DNA from: Chitinophagaceae bacterium UBA7600
Lineage (GTDB): Bacteria; Bacteroidota; Bacteroidia; Chitinophagales; Chitinophagaceae
NCBI GenBank assembly: GCA_002478885.1
Contig: DLKC01000048.1
Coordinates: 72,518-136,517 of the forward strand
Reading direction: 5' to 3'
DNA length: 64,000 nucleotides
The stretch's first letter is position 1, and the number at the start of each line of letters is the position of its first letter. Under the pieces are notes generated by a model. It saw nothing but the letters and a program-made list of their open reading frames with translations. It did not search any database and was not told the DNA's origin. Position numbers and translations under genes: made by a program. Positions 35,071 to 43,888 of this stretch are shown one piece after another.

Positions 35071-35223
35071 TTTTCATGTTTTGCTGGTTAATAAAATTTG
35101 CTTTGTGCACGCAAAGCAGGCATGCGACAGCTTTGTAAAAGCAATCAAAAATACGGGTTCAAGGAACAGGCAGGCAGTAAAATCTGCAGGAGATGTATCT
35201 GCATGGTTGCATTGAGTGCTGCA

Positions 35224-35243
35224 GTACAAGTGTGCGACGCAAC
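35224..35243 (+). repeat. Dispersed repeat copy 16 (exact consensus)
   Basis: GTACAAGTGTGCGACGCAAC, followed by CACAGCTG and, 24 bases on, CAGCCGGG. It lies between two minus-strand genes. Confidence 0.96.
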
Positions 35244-35284
35244 CACAGCTGAATAAGGCGTTGCAGCCGGGATTATAATTGTTG

Positions 35285-35980
35285 TTAACTGATGCGGGTT
35301 GTTTTTCTTTCGATTCGTTTTTCGTAGTTGCTGCCCTGGTAAATACGCTTTACATACACACCGGGCACGTGAACACACTCGGCATCTATTTCGCCTGGCT
35401 TAACGAGATGCTCAACTTCTGCGATTGTTATGTTCGCGGCCCTGGCCATTGAGGTTGAGAAATTGCGGGTTGTTTTGCGGAAATAGAGATTACCCATGGT
35501 ATCGCCTTTCCAGGCTTTTACAAAAGCGAAATCTGCATGCAGTGCATGTTCCATCAAATACATCTTTCCGTTAAACTCGCGAACTTCTTTATTAAGCGCC
35601 ACCTCTGTGCCGTAACCAGCGGGTGTAAAAAATGCAGGGATACCCATGCCAGCCATTTGTATGCGTGTAGCAAGCGTTCCCTGGGGCATTAATTCAACAT
35701 CGAGTTCGCCGCTGAGCAGCAACCGTTCAAATTCTGCATTTTCGCCTACGTAACTGCTCATCATTTTCTTTATCTGTCCGCCTTTGAGTAATAACCCGAG
35801 CCCGAAACCGTCAATGCCTGCATTGTTGGAAACACAGGTTAGGTTTTTCACTCCTTTACGCACAAGTGCTGCGATGCTGTTTTCGGGAATACCGCATAAT
35901 CCGAAACCACCAAACATTAGTGTATTGCCGTCTTTTACATCGAACAGGGCATCATCGGCATTTGCAAATAATTTATTCAT
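35285..35980 (-). CDS. scoA: 3-oxoacid CoA-transferase subunit A
   Basis: A 231-residue alpha subunit of succinyl-CoA:3-ketoacid CoA-transferase type enzymes, which move CoA between succinyl-CoA and acetoacetate in ketone-body or leucine/butanoate metabolism. The signatures GNTLMFGGFGLCGIPE near 18-33 and SNNAGIDGFGLGLLL near 51-65 define the family. The catalytic Glu lies in the beta subunit, which is normally encoded next door. Here the flanking genes are an outer-membrane protein and a DUF4296 lipoprotein, so the beta subunit must be elsewhere or absent. The choice of symbol over atoD is a family-level guess. Confidence 0.88.
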   Translation of the reverse strand: MNKLFANADDALFDVKDGNTLMFGGFGLCGIPENSIAALVRKGVKNLTCVSNNAGIDGFGLGLLLKGGQIKKMMSSYVGENAEFERLLLSGELDVELMPQGTLATRIQMAGMGIPAFFTPAGYGTEVALNKEVREFNGKMYLMEHALHADFAFVKAWKGDTMGNLYFRKTTRNFSTSMARAANITIAEVEHLVKPGEIDAECVHVPGVYVKRIYQGSNYEKRIERKTTRIS

Positions 35981-36035
35981 ACAACAGCATTAATCGTTTT
36001 TGAATGGCAATTCAGCTTCGTTGAAAACGCATGTA

Positions 36036-36386
36036 CTATTGTAACTTCTGGTACAATTTGTTTCTTTCACGGCTGGCGTATTGCAATATGGAATCTATCA
36101 GTATCTTATTTTTATCAGGGTGTTGCTGATAGTAGGTATAACTCTCGTAAAATTGTTCTTTCGTTATGCCATACATGTTAAAGACCTGGTTATACAATGC
36201 GGTGTTCCGCTGCAGGACGTGAGTCGAATCTGACTTCAATTGCAGGTTAACGAGTTCCCCGGAACGCATAAGGTCCCATACAATTGGCTTCATTTCGTTT
36301 ATACCCATAATGCCATTAGGAATGCCATCGTCGGAGCTGCAGGCAAGCGCCAACACAAAAATTATAAGGGAAGCTTTGCGTAGCAT
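36036..36386 (-). CDS. DUF4296 lipoprotein
   Basis: A 116-residue lipoprotein with lipobox LALAC (Cys at residue 16) and a helical mature domain matching DUF4296, a Bacteroidota family of unknown function (KPIVWDLMRSGELVN, YGITKEQFYESYTYYQQHPDK). Its ATG overlaps the stop codon of the PorD gene by one base (TAATG), so the genes are translationally coupled. It is the last gene of the coaBC-porD transcript. The neighbourhood suggests an envelope-assembly role; that is inference. Confidence 0.85.
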   Translation of the reverse strand: MLRKASLIIFVLALACSSDDGIPNGIMGINEMKPIVWDLMRSGELVNLQLKSDSTHVLQRNTALYNQVFNMYGITKEQFYESYTYYQQHPDKNKILIDSILQYASRERNKLYQKLQ

Positions 36387-37306
36387 TATTTTAATTCATT
36401 TGAATATTTGGTGGCGTTACCAACATCGAGTTTGGAAAGTATTTCACGTGCCTTTGATTTGCTTAACGGATCAGCCTTTTTAAATATGCCAATAAATTCT
36501 TCGCTGCGGTTTTGCAGAAAGAACTGCATGATCATCGTATTTGGATTTTGCTGGTTAAAATCCTGCAACTGGCTTAATGCATCGAGCACACCGACTTTTG
36601 CAGTCGTTTCATCTTCATACAAAAGATCGAGGCCCGTACGGTAGTAAGCGTAAAACACGTCATGAATAGCATTCAGCTTTGGATTAACCACGTTACCTGC
36701 AAGCCAATAACGGTTACGGTTTCCATCAAAAGGTTTCCACCCGGATATATTCTTGTCTTCAGGAGCATTGTTTACAATATTCTGCGCCTTTTTAAAGTAT
36801 TCTTCTCCCCCTTTTTGAGAGAAGGAATCATAATCCAGGCCCAATATCATGTAAACATAAAAAGCCATCACTGCGGTTAAGTTACCGGCGAGGGCATCGG
36901 TACCGCCTACTCTTGATTCATTAAATTCAACGGGCTGGTATTCCTGGTATTTGAAAGTAAAATCCACATCCTGGTAATTGATCAGCGGGCTTTGATAGCT
37001 GGAGTTAAAAACAGGCCTCGCCGCCTGAATGGTTAAGGATGCTTTAAAAATATTGTCGTCAGATACGCTTTGCAGGTTGATCAAAAAGTTACAGGTGATT
37101 TTTTCATTGGTCTGGAAAACATCCTTTGTCCATTTACGGCTGTTGAGCATATTGGTCAACTGCGTTTGCATGGTGTTGAAAACGTTCTTGTTGACTGTGC
37201 TGCCGATCGCCTGCGACAACACCGTAACCTTTGCCTGCAATTCCTGCGCTGCTGCCACCTTGCAGGCCAGCAACAACAGGCCGCTATATATAAGTTTCCT
37301 TAACAT
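36386..37306 (-). CDS. porD: PorD-like protein (DUF4835), type IX secretion accessory
   Basis: A 306-residue exported protein with signal peptide 1-20 (ending AAAQ) followed by a DUF4835 domain. The motifs SRKWTKDVFQTNEKITCNF, PVEFNESRVGGTDALAGNLTAV and YYRTGLDLLYED are diagnostic. Members are annotated as PorD of the type IX secretion system, needed for secretion in some species though its mechanism is unknown. The start lies inside the coaBC gene (23-base overlap) and the end couples to the DUF4296 gene, so all three are co-expressed. The two T9SS cargo proteins in this window fit. Confidence 0.88.
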   Translation of the reverse strand: MLRKLIYSGLLLLACKVAAAQELQAKVTVLSQAIGSTVNKNVFNTMQTQLTNMLNSRKWTKDVFQTNEKITCNFLINLQSVSDDNIFKASLTIQAARPVFNSSYQSPLINYQDVDFTFKYQEYQPVEFNESRVGGTDALAGNLTAVMAFYVYMILGLDYDSFSQKGGEEYFKKAQNIVNNAPEDKNISGWKPFDGNRNRYWLAGNVVNPKLNAIHDVFYAYYRTGLDLLYEDETTAKVGVLDALSQLQDFNQQNPNTMIMQFFLQNRSEEFIGIFKKADPLSKSKAREILSKLDVGNATKYSNELK

Positions 37307-38495
37307 TGACTTTAGAGATAATGATATTTACAATTTCTGCTGCAATAACTTTTTTCGAAGCAAGGCCTAGTGGATATTCATTTCCTTCTTTATCGAACAC
37401 CGTCACTTTGTTTGTATCATAACCAAAACCGGCATTGCTATCCTTTAGAGAATTCAAAACGATCATGTCGGCATTCTTTGCTTTCATTTTTTCCAAAGCA
37501 TATTCCCGTTCATTTTGAGTTTCCAGGGCAAAACCTACTAACAATTGGTTAGCCTGTTTTATTTCACCAAGCGATTTTAAAATATCTCTCGTTTTAGCAA
37601 GCTGAATAACCATTTCCTCATCCTTTTTCTTTATTTTTTCCCCTGCAACGTTTAGTGGCTGGTAGTCTGCAACTGCAGCGCTCATTACCGCAATATCTGC
37701 CGTTGGAAAAGCCGACAGGCATGCTTTATACATCTCTGCAGCACTGGTAACCTGGTGTATTTTTATGCCGTCAAAAACTGGCTTCACATACACGGGACCC
37801 GTTACCAGCATAACATCTGCACCCTTCAAATAAAATGCTTCAGCGAGCGCAATACCCATTTTACCGGAAGAATGATTACCTATAAAACGCACAGGATCGA
37901 TGGCCTCGTATGTAGGGCCTGCCGTTACCAGCACTTTTTTATCCCGCAACACTTTATCGCGAAAGAAATGCGCTGTCACATAATTGACAATTGACTCAGG
38001 CTCCGCCATCCGCCCTTCGCCAACGAGCCCGCTGGCAAGTTCACCATGTTCCACATTTATAATGCTATTGCCAAATGACTGCAGCATTTGTATATTATTT
38101 TTTGTTGCCGGGTGATGCCACATATCCTCGTCCATAGCCGGCGAAACCACAACCGGGCAGGTGGCAGAAAGATAAACCGCAAGTAACAGGTTGTCACACT
38201 GCCCCGCTGCCATCTTTGCCATAGTGTTACAACTAAGAGGGGCTATTAACATCAGGTCGGCCCAACGGCCCAGCATTACATGATTGGCCCAGGTATCTTC
38301 ATTAAACAAGTCGATAAGTACCTTATTACCCGTTAGTGTTGACAATACCAGCGGTGAAACAAAATTGGTTGCCGACGGCGTCATAATTACCCTAACCTCT
38401 GCCCCGGCTTTCGTAAACAGGCGAACCAGCAAAATAGCTTTGTAAGCGGCAATACTGCCAGTAATACCGAGTAGTATTTTTTTCCCTTTAAGCAT
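37284..38495 (-). CDS. coaBC: Bifunctional phosphopantothenoylcysteine decarboxylase / phosphopantothenate-cysteine ligase
   Basis: A 403-residue coenzyme A synthesis enzyme. The N-terminal CoaC flavodoxin-like half (about 1-180) has GSIAAYKA at 13-20, the FMN-binding LIAPLSCNTMAKMA and the substrate-recognition loop PAMDEDMWHHPAT near 131. The C-terminal CoaB half (about 187-403) begins VLVTAGPTYEAIDPVRFIGNHSSGKMG, the nucleotide-binding signature, with KIKKKDEEM near 290. The length is normal. Position after rpoZ and before porD is the usual order in this phylum. A terminator and a dispersed repeat separate it from rpoZ, so it likely has its own promoter. Confidence 0.96.
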   Translation of the reverse strand: MLKGKKILLGITGSIAAYKAILLVRLFTKAGAEVRVIMTPSATNFVSPLVLSTLTGNKVLIDLFNEDTWANHVMLGRWADLMLIAPLSCNTMAKMAAGQCDNLLLAVYLSATCPVVVSPAMDEDMWHHPATKNNIQMLQSFGNSIINVEHGELASGLVGEGRMAEPESIVNYVTAHFFRDKVLRDKKVLVTAGPTYEAIDPVRFIGNHSSGKMGIALAEAFYLKGADVMLVTGPVYVKPVFDGIKIHQVTSAAEMYKACLSAFPTADIAVMSAAVADYQPLNVAGEKIKKKDEEMVIQLAKTRDILKSLGEIKQANQLLVGFALETQNEREYALEKMKAKNADMIVLNSLKDSNAGFGYDTNKVTVFDKEGNEYPLGLASKKVIAAEIVNIIISKVNVKETYI

Positions 38496-38623
38496 CCTGC
38501 ATTTTTTAAAATGATTGAAGCAAAAATGAAAACTTTATGTTGTTACCAGGAAAGAGTTTTCGAAACAGTTCCTGGCATTTAGTGATTTTTTTTGGCCTGG
38601 CTACAGTCCTTGTAGCATCGCCT

Positions 38624-38643
38624 GTTGCGTCGCACTCTTGTAC
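38624..38643 (-). repeat. Dispersed repeat copy 17 (GCGACGC subtype)
   Basis: GTTGCGTCGCACTCTTGTAC, one base off the exact consensus, preceded by GGCCTGGCTACAG. It lies between rpoZ and coaBC. Confidence 0.95.
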
Positions 38644-38734
38644 TAAAGCACTACTCCGGGCACAGGAAGCAATTTTGCCAAAGCCTTGGTATAACGCAAG
38701 CAAATACCTATCATCCATCTGTAAAATAACAAAA

Positions 38735-38759
38735 AACGACAGTCCCTGGTACTGTCGTT
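38735..38759 (-). terminator. Intrinsic terminator of bamD-rpoZ
   Basis: On the minus strand AACGACAGT pairs with ACTGTCGTT around seven bases and is followed by TTTTGTTATTTT. It lies 26 bases after the rpoZ stop codon. Confidence 0.9.
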
Positions 38760-38784
38760 CGCTATATATTTCCAGGCACATGCC

Positions 38785-39126
38785 TTATCTGAACAAATCG
38801 TCTTCGTTCTTGCGGTAATACACTTTAGATTCTAGAAATTCCTGTGTAGCAAGAATAGAAGGGTTAGGCATTTTTTCATAAGCCCTCGAAATTTCTATCT
38901 GCTCCTTATTTTCATGAATTTCCTCAAGGCTGTCTGTATGAGAAGCAAACTCTTCCAGTTTGTTGTGTAATTCTTCCTTCAGAGAAACATTGATTTGGTT
39001 CGCTCTCTTTGCAATGATGGCGATAGACTCGTACAAATTACCTGTAGGAGCTTTGATCTCTGCAAGGTTTTTGGCTTCTACAACATTTGTCGTATTACCG
39101 CTCATGTGTTTCCTTAATTTATTCAT
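38785..39126 (-). CDS. rpoZ: RNA polymerase omega subunit, Bacteroidota type
   Basis: A 113-residue protein matching the Bacteroidota form of the omega subunit (RPB6 family), which aids assembly of the beta-prime subunit. Diagnostic parts are APTGNLYESIAIIAKRANQI near 27-46 and the C-terminal tail NPSILATQEFLESKVYYR. The ATG overlaps the bamD stop codon by four bases (ATGA), supporting this start, though the ATG seven codons on is also possible. Tight coupling to bamD is usual in the phylum and would keep transcription and envelope assembly genes together. Confidence 0.9.
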   Translation of the reverse strand: MNKLRKHMSGNTTNVVEAKNLAEIKAPTGNLYESIAIIAKRANQINVSLKEELHNKLEEFASHTDSLEEIHENKEQIEISRAYEKMPNPSILATQEFLESKVYYRKNEDDLFR

Positions 39127-39926
39127 TTCTGGAGGTTTTTAATATTTGTTTCTGATAAAGTTTTAAAGTCGCTTACTTCCTGGGACATCTTGCTGTTTGG
39201 AAAGCGGTCGCTAAAATCTGCACAGGTGGAAATAACCTTTTCGTATCGCTCAACTTGCTTGTCAATAACACTTAACTGGGCAAATTTGTAATAAGACTTT
39301 ATGACCATAAGCATGTACTCGTCGCTTTTCTCCGAATCAGGAAAATCTTCCACCAGTGTTGTAAAGGATATGGCAGCAGCCCTGTAATTATAGCCACCCA
39401 TATCAAAATACAACATTGCACTTTTATACTCCTTCAGCTCAAGCTTTGCCCTGCACGCATCAATTATTTCTGAAGCTTCCTTTGTCCTTGCCGACTGGGG
39501 ATGCGTATTAATAAAAGCCTGCATTAAGGAAATCGTTTTCGAAGTCGGAGTTTGGTCGAGCTCCGGTTTCGGAGATTGTTTATAATAACAATAGCAGTGC
39601 ATGTAGTCACATTCCTCTATCCTGGTGCTATTGGGGAAATTCTCCGTAAAAGTTTTAAAAAGACTTTCTGCGTTAATATAGTCTTTCAGATAGTACGAGC
39701 AATAAGCATATTTGTAAAACATATCCTCATACTTATCCGAACCACGGTAAAAAGGCATTACATCTTCAAAAACCTGCTGGGCGCTTGAATACTTTTTCTG
39801 TGCGTAATATTGTTCAGCCATTTTCAATTTATACTCACTGTCCTTGCTTTTCAACACCTTACCTAATTTTGAGGTGCAGGAGCTGAACAAAAATGCAACC
39901 AGTAAAATTCTCAGCAAAAATTTCAT
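39123..39926 (-). CDS. bamD: Outer membrane assembly lipoprotein BamD
   Basis: A 267-residue lipoprotein of the BAM complex, which inserts beta-barrel proteins into the outer membrane. The ATG at 39926 gives a lipoprotein signal with lipobox LFSSC (Cys near residue 18); the longer start at 39956 adds an unlikely polar extension. The mature part is five TPR-like repeats (AEQYYAQKKYSSAQQVFEDV, YCSYYLKDYINAESLFKTF and others). Length agrees with family members. It is the first gene of the bamD-rpoZ transcript and so heads the housekeeping block that continues with coaBC and porD. Confidence 0.94.
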   Translation of the reverse strand: MKFLLRILLVAFLFSSCTSKLGKVLKSKDSEYKLKMAEQYYAQKKYSSAQQVFEDVMPFYRGSDKYEDMFYKYAYCSYYLKDYINAESLFKTFTENFPNSTRIEECDYMHCYCYYKQSPKPELDQTPTSKTISLMQAFINTHPQSARTKEASEIIDACRAKLELKEYKSAMLYFDMGGYNYRAAAISFTTLVEDFPDSEKSDEYMLMVIKSYYKFAQLSVIDKQVERYEKVISTCADFSDRFPNSKMSQEVSDFKTLSETNIKNLQK

Positions 39927-40123
39927 AAAGTGTGCGAAGTTATAATATCGCGGCAAATTATCGCATACAAATTTGTAAATGCTTGTACATCAGTTAATAA
40001 AAACACAAAACAAACACCGAAGCTCCTTATTGATGCGAAAAGGCAGCAAAATTGATTTCGGTTACCTAACCGGGTCCGGGAGAGTAAATAAAATAAAAAG
40101 GACTAGGGGAATTATATAAAATA

Positions 40124-40131
40124 TATTTTTG
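40124..40131 (+). promoter_or_regulatory. -7 promoter element of the lolA-cmk operon
   Basis: TATTTTTG, a perfect TAnnTTTG, 13 bases before the lolA start codon, in a very AT-rich run. The predicted leader is about six bases long. Confidence 0.6.
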
Positions 40132-40144
40132 CAATCCCAAAAAA

Positions 40145-40783
40145 ATGAAAATGAAAAAGTTTTATTCTTTAATGACGCTACTTCTTGGGTTCGGTCTTGT
40201 TGCTGTGGCACAAAATGATCCTAACGCGAAAAAGGTGCTCGACGAAGTAAGCGCAAAGCTTAAGACGTTGAAAGGTGTTACTGCCAATTTTTCCTATACC
40301 ACGAAAGACCGCAACAAAGCCTTAAAGGGTTCCGTAAAGGGCACAATTAGCATCAAAGGCAACAAATATTACATAAAGCAAGGCACTACCGAAATATACT
40401 GTAACGGGTCCAAAGTATGGAATTTCAATGGTGAAGATGAAGTTACGGTTGCCGATGTCGAAGGTGATGATGACAAAATGCTGTCGCCTCAAAAACTGTT
40501 ATCTAATTTTTATGATAAGGACTTTACTTACAAATTGGTTGGTTCGGATGCAACAAGCAGTGAAATACAGATGATACCAACAGATAAAAGAAAGAATTTC
40601 AAGCAGGTGAATGTATTTGTTGACAAAAAACAAAAACTGATTCTAAAAGCTAAAGTGACTGACAAAAGTGACAATATCATTGAATTCGCTCTTACAAATG
40701 TCAACTCAAACGCTACCATTCCAGACGGTAAGTTCGTCTTTGATGCAGCAAAGCATCCTGGTGTTGAAGTGGTAACCCAATAG
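40145..40783 (+). CDS. lolA: LolA-like outer membrane lipoprotein carrier
   Basis: A 212-residue periplasmic protein with signal peptide 1-22 (ending AVAQ) and the LolA/LolB half-barrel fold: KVLDEVSAKLKTLKGVTANFSYTTKD at the N-terminus, then strands KGTISIKGNKYYIKQGTTEIYCNGSKVWNF. LolA carries lipoproteins from the LolCDE complex to the outer membrane. Bacteroidota lack a typical LolB, so delivery at the outer membrane is uncertain. A start three codons inside (Met3) is also possible. It is co-directional with cmk 34 bases downstream. Confidence 0.9.
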   Translation: MKMKKFYSLMTLLLGFGLVAVAQNDPNAKKVLDEVSAKLKTLKGVTANFSYTTKDRNKALKGSVKGTISIKGNKYYIKQGTTEIYCNGSKVWNFNGEDEVTVADVEGDDDKMLSPQKLLSNFYDKDFTYKLVGSDATSSEIQMIPTDKRKNFKQVNVFVDKKQKLILKAKVTDKSDNIIEFALTNVNSNATIPDGKFVFDAAKHPGVEVVTQ

Positions 40784-40817
40784 GGTTTGCCTACGTTTCG
40801 TTTTCTAACTCGCTTTC

Positions 40818-41495
40818 ATGAAAAAAATCATCATTACCATCGACGGCTATTCATCATGTGGTAAAAGCACGCTTGCCAGGCAACTCGCGGCAGAACTCAA
40901 TTATACGTTTATTGACAGCGGAGCGATGTATCGTGCTATTACGCTTTATTTCCTGCGAAACCATGTTAATTGGAATAATGCCGCAACTGTGGCAAGCGCA
41001 CTGAAAAAGATTAGCCTTGAGTTTGTGTTCAATCCCGCAAAAGGAAGCAGCGACATGTACATGAATGGGGAGAACGTAGAAGTGATGATACGGGAAATGC
41101 TGATAAGTGAAAACGTAAGTGCAATAGCCGCGATTGCAGAAGTTAGAACTTTCGCAGTAGCTCAACAGCAAAAGATGGGCGTTGCCAGTGGCATTGTGAT
41201 GGACGGGCGCGATATAGGCACAACAGTATTTCCCCATGCCGCTCTTAAACTTTTTATGACGGCGGATATCGCGGTAAGAGTTCAAAGAAGATATAAAGAA
41301 CTTATGCTGAAAAATCCCGGTATTACCATTGAAGAAGTGAAGAATAACCTCGAAATGCGCGACTATATCGACACCAATCGCGAAATCAGCCCTTTACACA
41401 AAGCCGACGACGCTATTGTTATTGACAACACCGATCTTACTATGGAACAACAGCTCAAAAAAGCGCTAAAGCTGGTCCATGAAAAAATAAAATGA
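40818..41495 (+). CDS. cmk: Cytidylate kinase
   Basis: A 225-residue P-loop kinase that phosphorylates CMP and dCMP with ATP in pyrimidine nucleotide synthesis. The Walker A motif is DGYSSCGKSTLARQLA (residues 8-23), followed by FIDSGAMYRAIT near 34 for CMP binding, GIVMDGRDIGTTVFPHA near 126, and the lid motif RRYKEL near 155. The P-loop carries Cys (SSCGKS) where many homologues have Gly. Size and order of motifs are normal. It lies downstream of lolA, convergent with trhO with only nine bases between stop codons. Confidence 0.96.
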   Translation: MKKIIITIDGYSSCGKSTLARQLAAELNYTFIDSGAMYRAITLYFLRNHVNWNNAATVASALKKISLEFVFNPAKGSSDMYMNGENVEVMIREMLISENVSAIAAIAEVRTFAVAQQQKMGVASGIVMDGRDIGTTVFPHAALKLFMTADIAVRVQRRYKELMLKNPGITIEEVKNNLEMRDYIDTNREISPLHKADDAIVIDNTDLTMEQQLKKALKLVHEKIK

Positions 41496-41504
41496 ACTCG
41501 CGTG

Positions 41505-42575
41505 TTAAGAGATTGCCGCGTTTCCTGACTTTTCCTTGATAAGGTCGGTGAGCCTGGGTCTCAAACGCAACCTGCTTTTATTGAAAATATTTTGCCCCTT
41601 GTTAACGCCTTTCCTGATCTCCCTTCTCCGTTCCAACGGCATATCGAGTGTATCCCTGCATTCCTCGCTGCAACAACCCGCATATTTTTCAGCGCAGGCC
41701 TCGCATTGAATAAACAACAAATGGCATCCATCGTTCTTACAGTTGGTGTGGGTATCGCAGGGCTTACCGCATTGGTGGCAATGAGCAATTACATCTTCGG
41801 TTATCCGCTCCCCAAGCCTGTCGTCGAATACAAAGTTCTTTCCGATAAAACGGCTTTCCAACCCCTCCTGCCTGATCTGTTTTGCATAATTGATTATGCC
41901 GCCCTCCAGGTGAAAAACGCTTTTAAATCCTTTATGTTTAAGAAACGCACTTGCCTTTTCACAACGGATACCACCTGTGCAATACATCACAATATTTTTA
42001 TCCTCCTGTCCTTTTAACATATCAACAGCCATCGGCAATTGATCACGGAATGTATCAGAGGGAACTTCTATCGCTTTGGCAAAATGCCCCACCTCATATT
42101 CATAATGGTTCCGCATATCCACAAGAATGGTCGATGGATTATTCATTAATTCATTCATCTGTTTTGCGTTCACATAGCTACCCTTGTTGCGCATATCAAA
42201 CGAAGCGTCACTAATGCCGTCTGCAACAATTTTTTCCCGCACTTTTATTTTCAGCACCCAGAAAGATTTGCCATCATCATCAACGGCAATATTCAGGCGA
42301 AGCCCATCCAGTGGTTTAATCGAATATAAATAGCCCTTGAATGCATCAAAATTGGAGGCAGGCACGCTTACCTGCGCATTGATGCCCTCGCTGGCAACGT
42401 ATATCCGGCCGAACACTTTTAGCTGGTAAAGATGTTTGTAAAGCTCGTCACGAAAGGCTTTCGGGTCACTTAAGTAAAAATATTCATAGAAACTTACCGT
42501 GATCCTCTTCTCTGTTTCTGCCCGCATTTGCTGCTTCAATTCGGCATTGGAAATGCGGTTGTGTAGTACTGCCAT
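41505..42575 (-). CDS. trhO: tRNA uridine(34) hydroxylase, rhodanese-related
   Basis: A 356-residue enzyme of the TrhO (YceA) family, which hydroxylates U34 in certain tRNAs to 5-hydroxyuridine using oxygen. An N-terminal acylphosphatase-like region (about 28-120: [18 protein letters not shown]) precedes the rhodanese domain (about 140-245), with the catalytic Cys in [17 protein letters not shown] near 198. A Cys-rich C-terminal tail follows ([26 protein letters not shown] ends near 300), probably zinc-binding. The usual order and length of the family. A -7 element TATTTTTG lies on the minus strand 26 bases upstream. Confidence 0.94.
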   Translation of the reverse strand: MAVLHNRISNAELKQQMRAETEKRITVSFYEYFYLSDPKAFRDELYKHLYQLKVFGRIYVASEGINAQVSVPASNFDAFKGYLYSIKPLDGLRLNIAVDDDGKSFWVLKIKVREKIVADGISDASFDMRNKGSYVNAKQMNELMNNPSTILVDMRNHYEYEVGHFAKAIEVPSDTFRDQLPMAVDMLKGQEDKNIVMYCTGGIRCEKASAFLKHKGFKSVFHLEGGIINYAKQIRQEGLESRFIGKNFVFDDRLGERITEDVIAHCHQCGKPCDTHTNCKNDGCHLLFIQCEACAEKYAGCCSEECRDTLDMPLERRREIRKGVNKGQNIFNKSRLRLRPRLTDLIKEKSGNAAIS

Positions 42576-42601
42576 AAAATAAGAATTCCTTGAATTTCCG
42601 G

Positions 42602-42633
42602 CAAAAATAAAGTGTAAAAATTACATCTGTCAA
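42602..42633 (-). promoter_or_regulatory. trhO promoter
   Basis: TATTTTTG (minus strand, 42602-42609) with TTG 21 bases upstream (42631-42633). It fits the Bacteroidota -33/-7 layout. Confidence 0.5.
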
Positions 42634-42792
42634 TTAAGCGTCAAAACATTAATAACGACGCCCACAAAACTAAAATTCGCCTCAAATTTAAGACATGTTT
42701 TAATGGCGGTTTAATGCCGGTATTAAAATGATTATAAATAGTGCCGGCACAAATTGATTAGTGTTATTGAGTGCTAATTTAGCCTCACTTAA

Positions 42793-43296
42793 ATGCTGCG
42801 TCAATACAATTCATACGAACTCAAAGCACTCAAACAACTGTCAGAATACAGGGATAGTTTTTTTTCAGAACCTGATATAGTCAAAAACAAAAAAGTAAGC
42901 CCTAAGGCTGCCGACCCTGTTTTAAACGCAAAAATTGAGCGATTCACTAAACTCTTTTGCGAGAATAACTTCGCCGATGCAGACTATAGCATTATTCAAA
43001 AAGATCAGTATTCATTCGAATCGATCGATGATTGGATCGGGAAGATGAATATAGAATTGATATTGCAATGTATTACTTACATTATATGGACCAATAAAAG
43101 CAACAAAGGCTACTTTGTAAAAAAGATCAACGACTGTTTTCTAATTAAAATACTTGCCAGGCTTCACGTGATTATTGAAGAATACAACGCCGGTAAAAAC
43201 GCATCGGATATTGCCCCGCAAAAGGCAGAAAGTGATGCCGATGCAGCTACCGTTAAAAAAACCGGTTCCGGCAAAGGCTTTCTCGCATTTTTCTAA
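42793..43296 (+). CDS. Hypothetical protein, 167 residues
   Basis: A cytoplasmic-looking protein with no signal peptide or membrane segment. It is mostly helical, with a hydrophobic core segment IELILQCITYIIWTNKSNKGYF near 93-113 and a Lys/Ala/Asp-rich, probably disordered tail that ends in the hydrophobic patch GKGFLAFF. I recognise no family. Codon use and composition resemble the neighbours. It is divergent from trhO with a 217-base spacer and has no downstream partner on its strand. The gene is supported by length, a clean start and sensible composition only. Confidence 0.6.
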   Translation: MLRQYNSYELKALKQLSEYRDSFFSEPDIVKNKKVSPKAADPVLNAKIERFTKLFCENNFADADYSIIQKDQYSFESIDDWIGKMNIELILQCITYIIWTNKSNKGYFVKKINDCFLIKILARLHVIIEEYNAGKNASDIAPQKAESDADAATVKKTGSGKGFLAFF

Positions 43297-43529
43297 CGGA
43301 TCATAACGCGCTTTTGAAATAAGGATCTACCTTCTTCCTGCCATTCACGGCCATAGCATTTCCTCACGCAAAATGTACCGGTAAATATAGTGGTGGGTGC
43401 TCAATAGCAATCAGGGCCGAACCTGTTGCCGCTTTTGAAGGGCGCGACACAATCACATACATACAAGGCTTTGCCTGCACCGTTGCCCCACGCGCAAAAA
43501 ATATCCCAGGTAAGTAAAGTAATATCAGC

Positions 43530-43880
43530 TCAGCTTGCCCGCAGGCCTCTCGCAAGGCTGCCCGTCAAAGCTGCCAGGCCGGAAACAACACCGCCAATAA
43601 ACGCAGTCATAAAAATGAGTGCTGCAGTTGAGCCCCCGAGTGGCAGCAACGACGCTACTTTTACTGAAAGAATATGATCGTTGGCGTTATCAAGAAGCAA
43701 GGCGTAAACTCCCCATAATAGAAATAGCCCTAAAAAACCGGCGAGAAAAGCTTTTCCTCCTTTTTGATGAATAGCCACCGCAACAACAAAAGATGTCACC
43801 GCAAAGCTCCACCAGGGAAAATAAAGCGGGGCCGCATAACCAAGCAATGCTGTGAGAAACAATACTGTTAGAAATTTCAT
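43530..43880 (-). CDS. Small integral membrane protein
   Basis: A 116-residue protein with about four membrane helices (about 3-18, 22-39, 44-62, 78-105) and a Gly/Ala-rich last helix (FIGGVVSGLAALTGSLARG). No family recognised. It starts eight bases after the penicillin acylase gene on the same strand, so the two are co-transcribed. A role next to a secreted acylase cannot be deduced. The 230 bases downstream of it hold only a weak look-alike of the dispersed repeat. Confidence 0.65.
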   Translation of the reverse strand: MKFLTVLFLTALLGYAAPLYFPWWSFAVTSFVVAVAIHQKGGKAFLAGFLGLFLLWGVYALLLDNANDHILSVKVASLLPLGGSTAALIFMTAFIGGVVSGLAALTGSLARGLRAS

Positions 43881-43888
43881 ATGGTTGA

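Noticed and set aside
43430..43480. Another repeat copy (GGCGCGACACAATCAC)
   Set aside because: Only GCGACACAA resembles the core and no flank matches; chance cannot be excluded.
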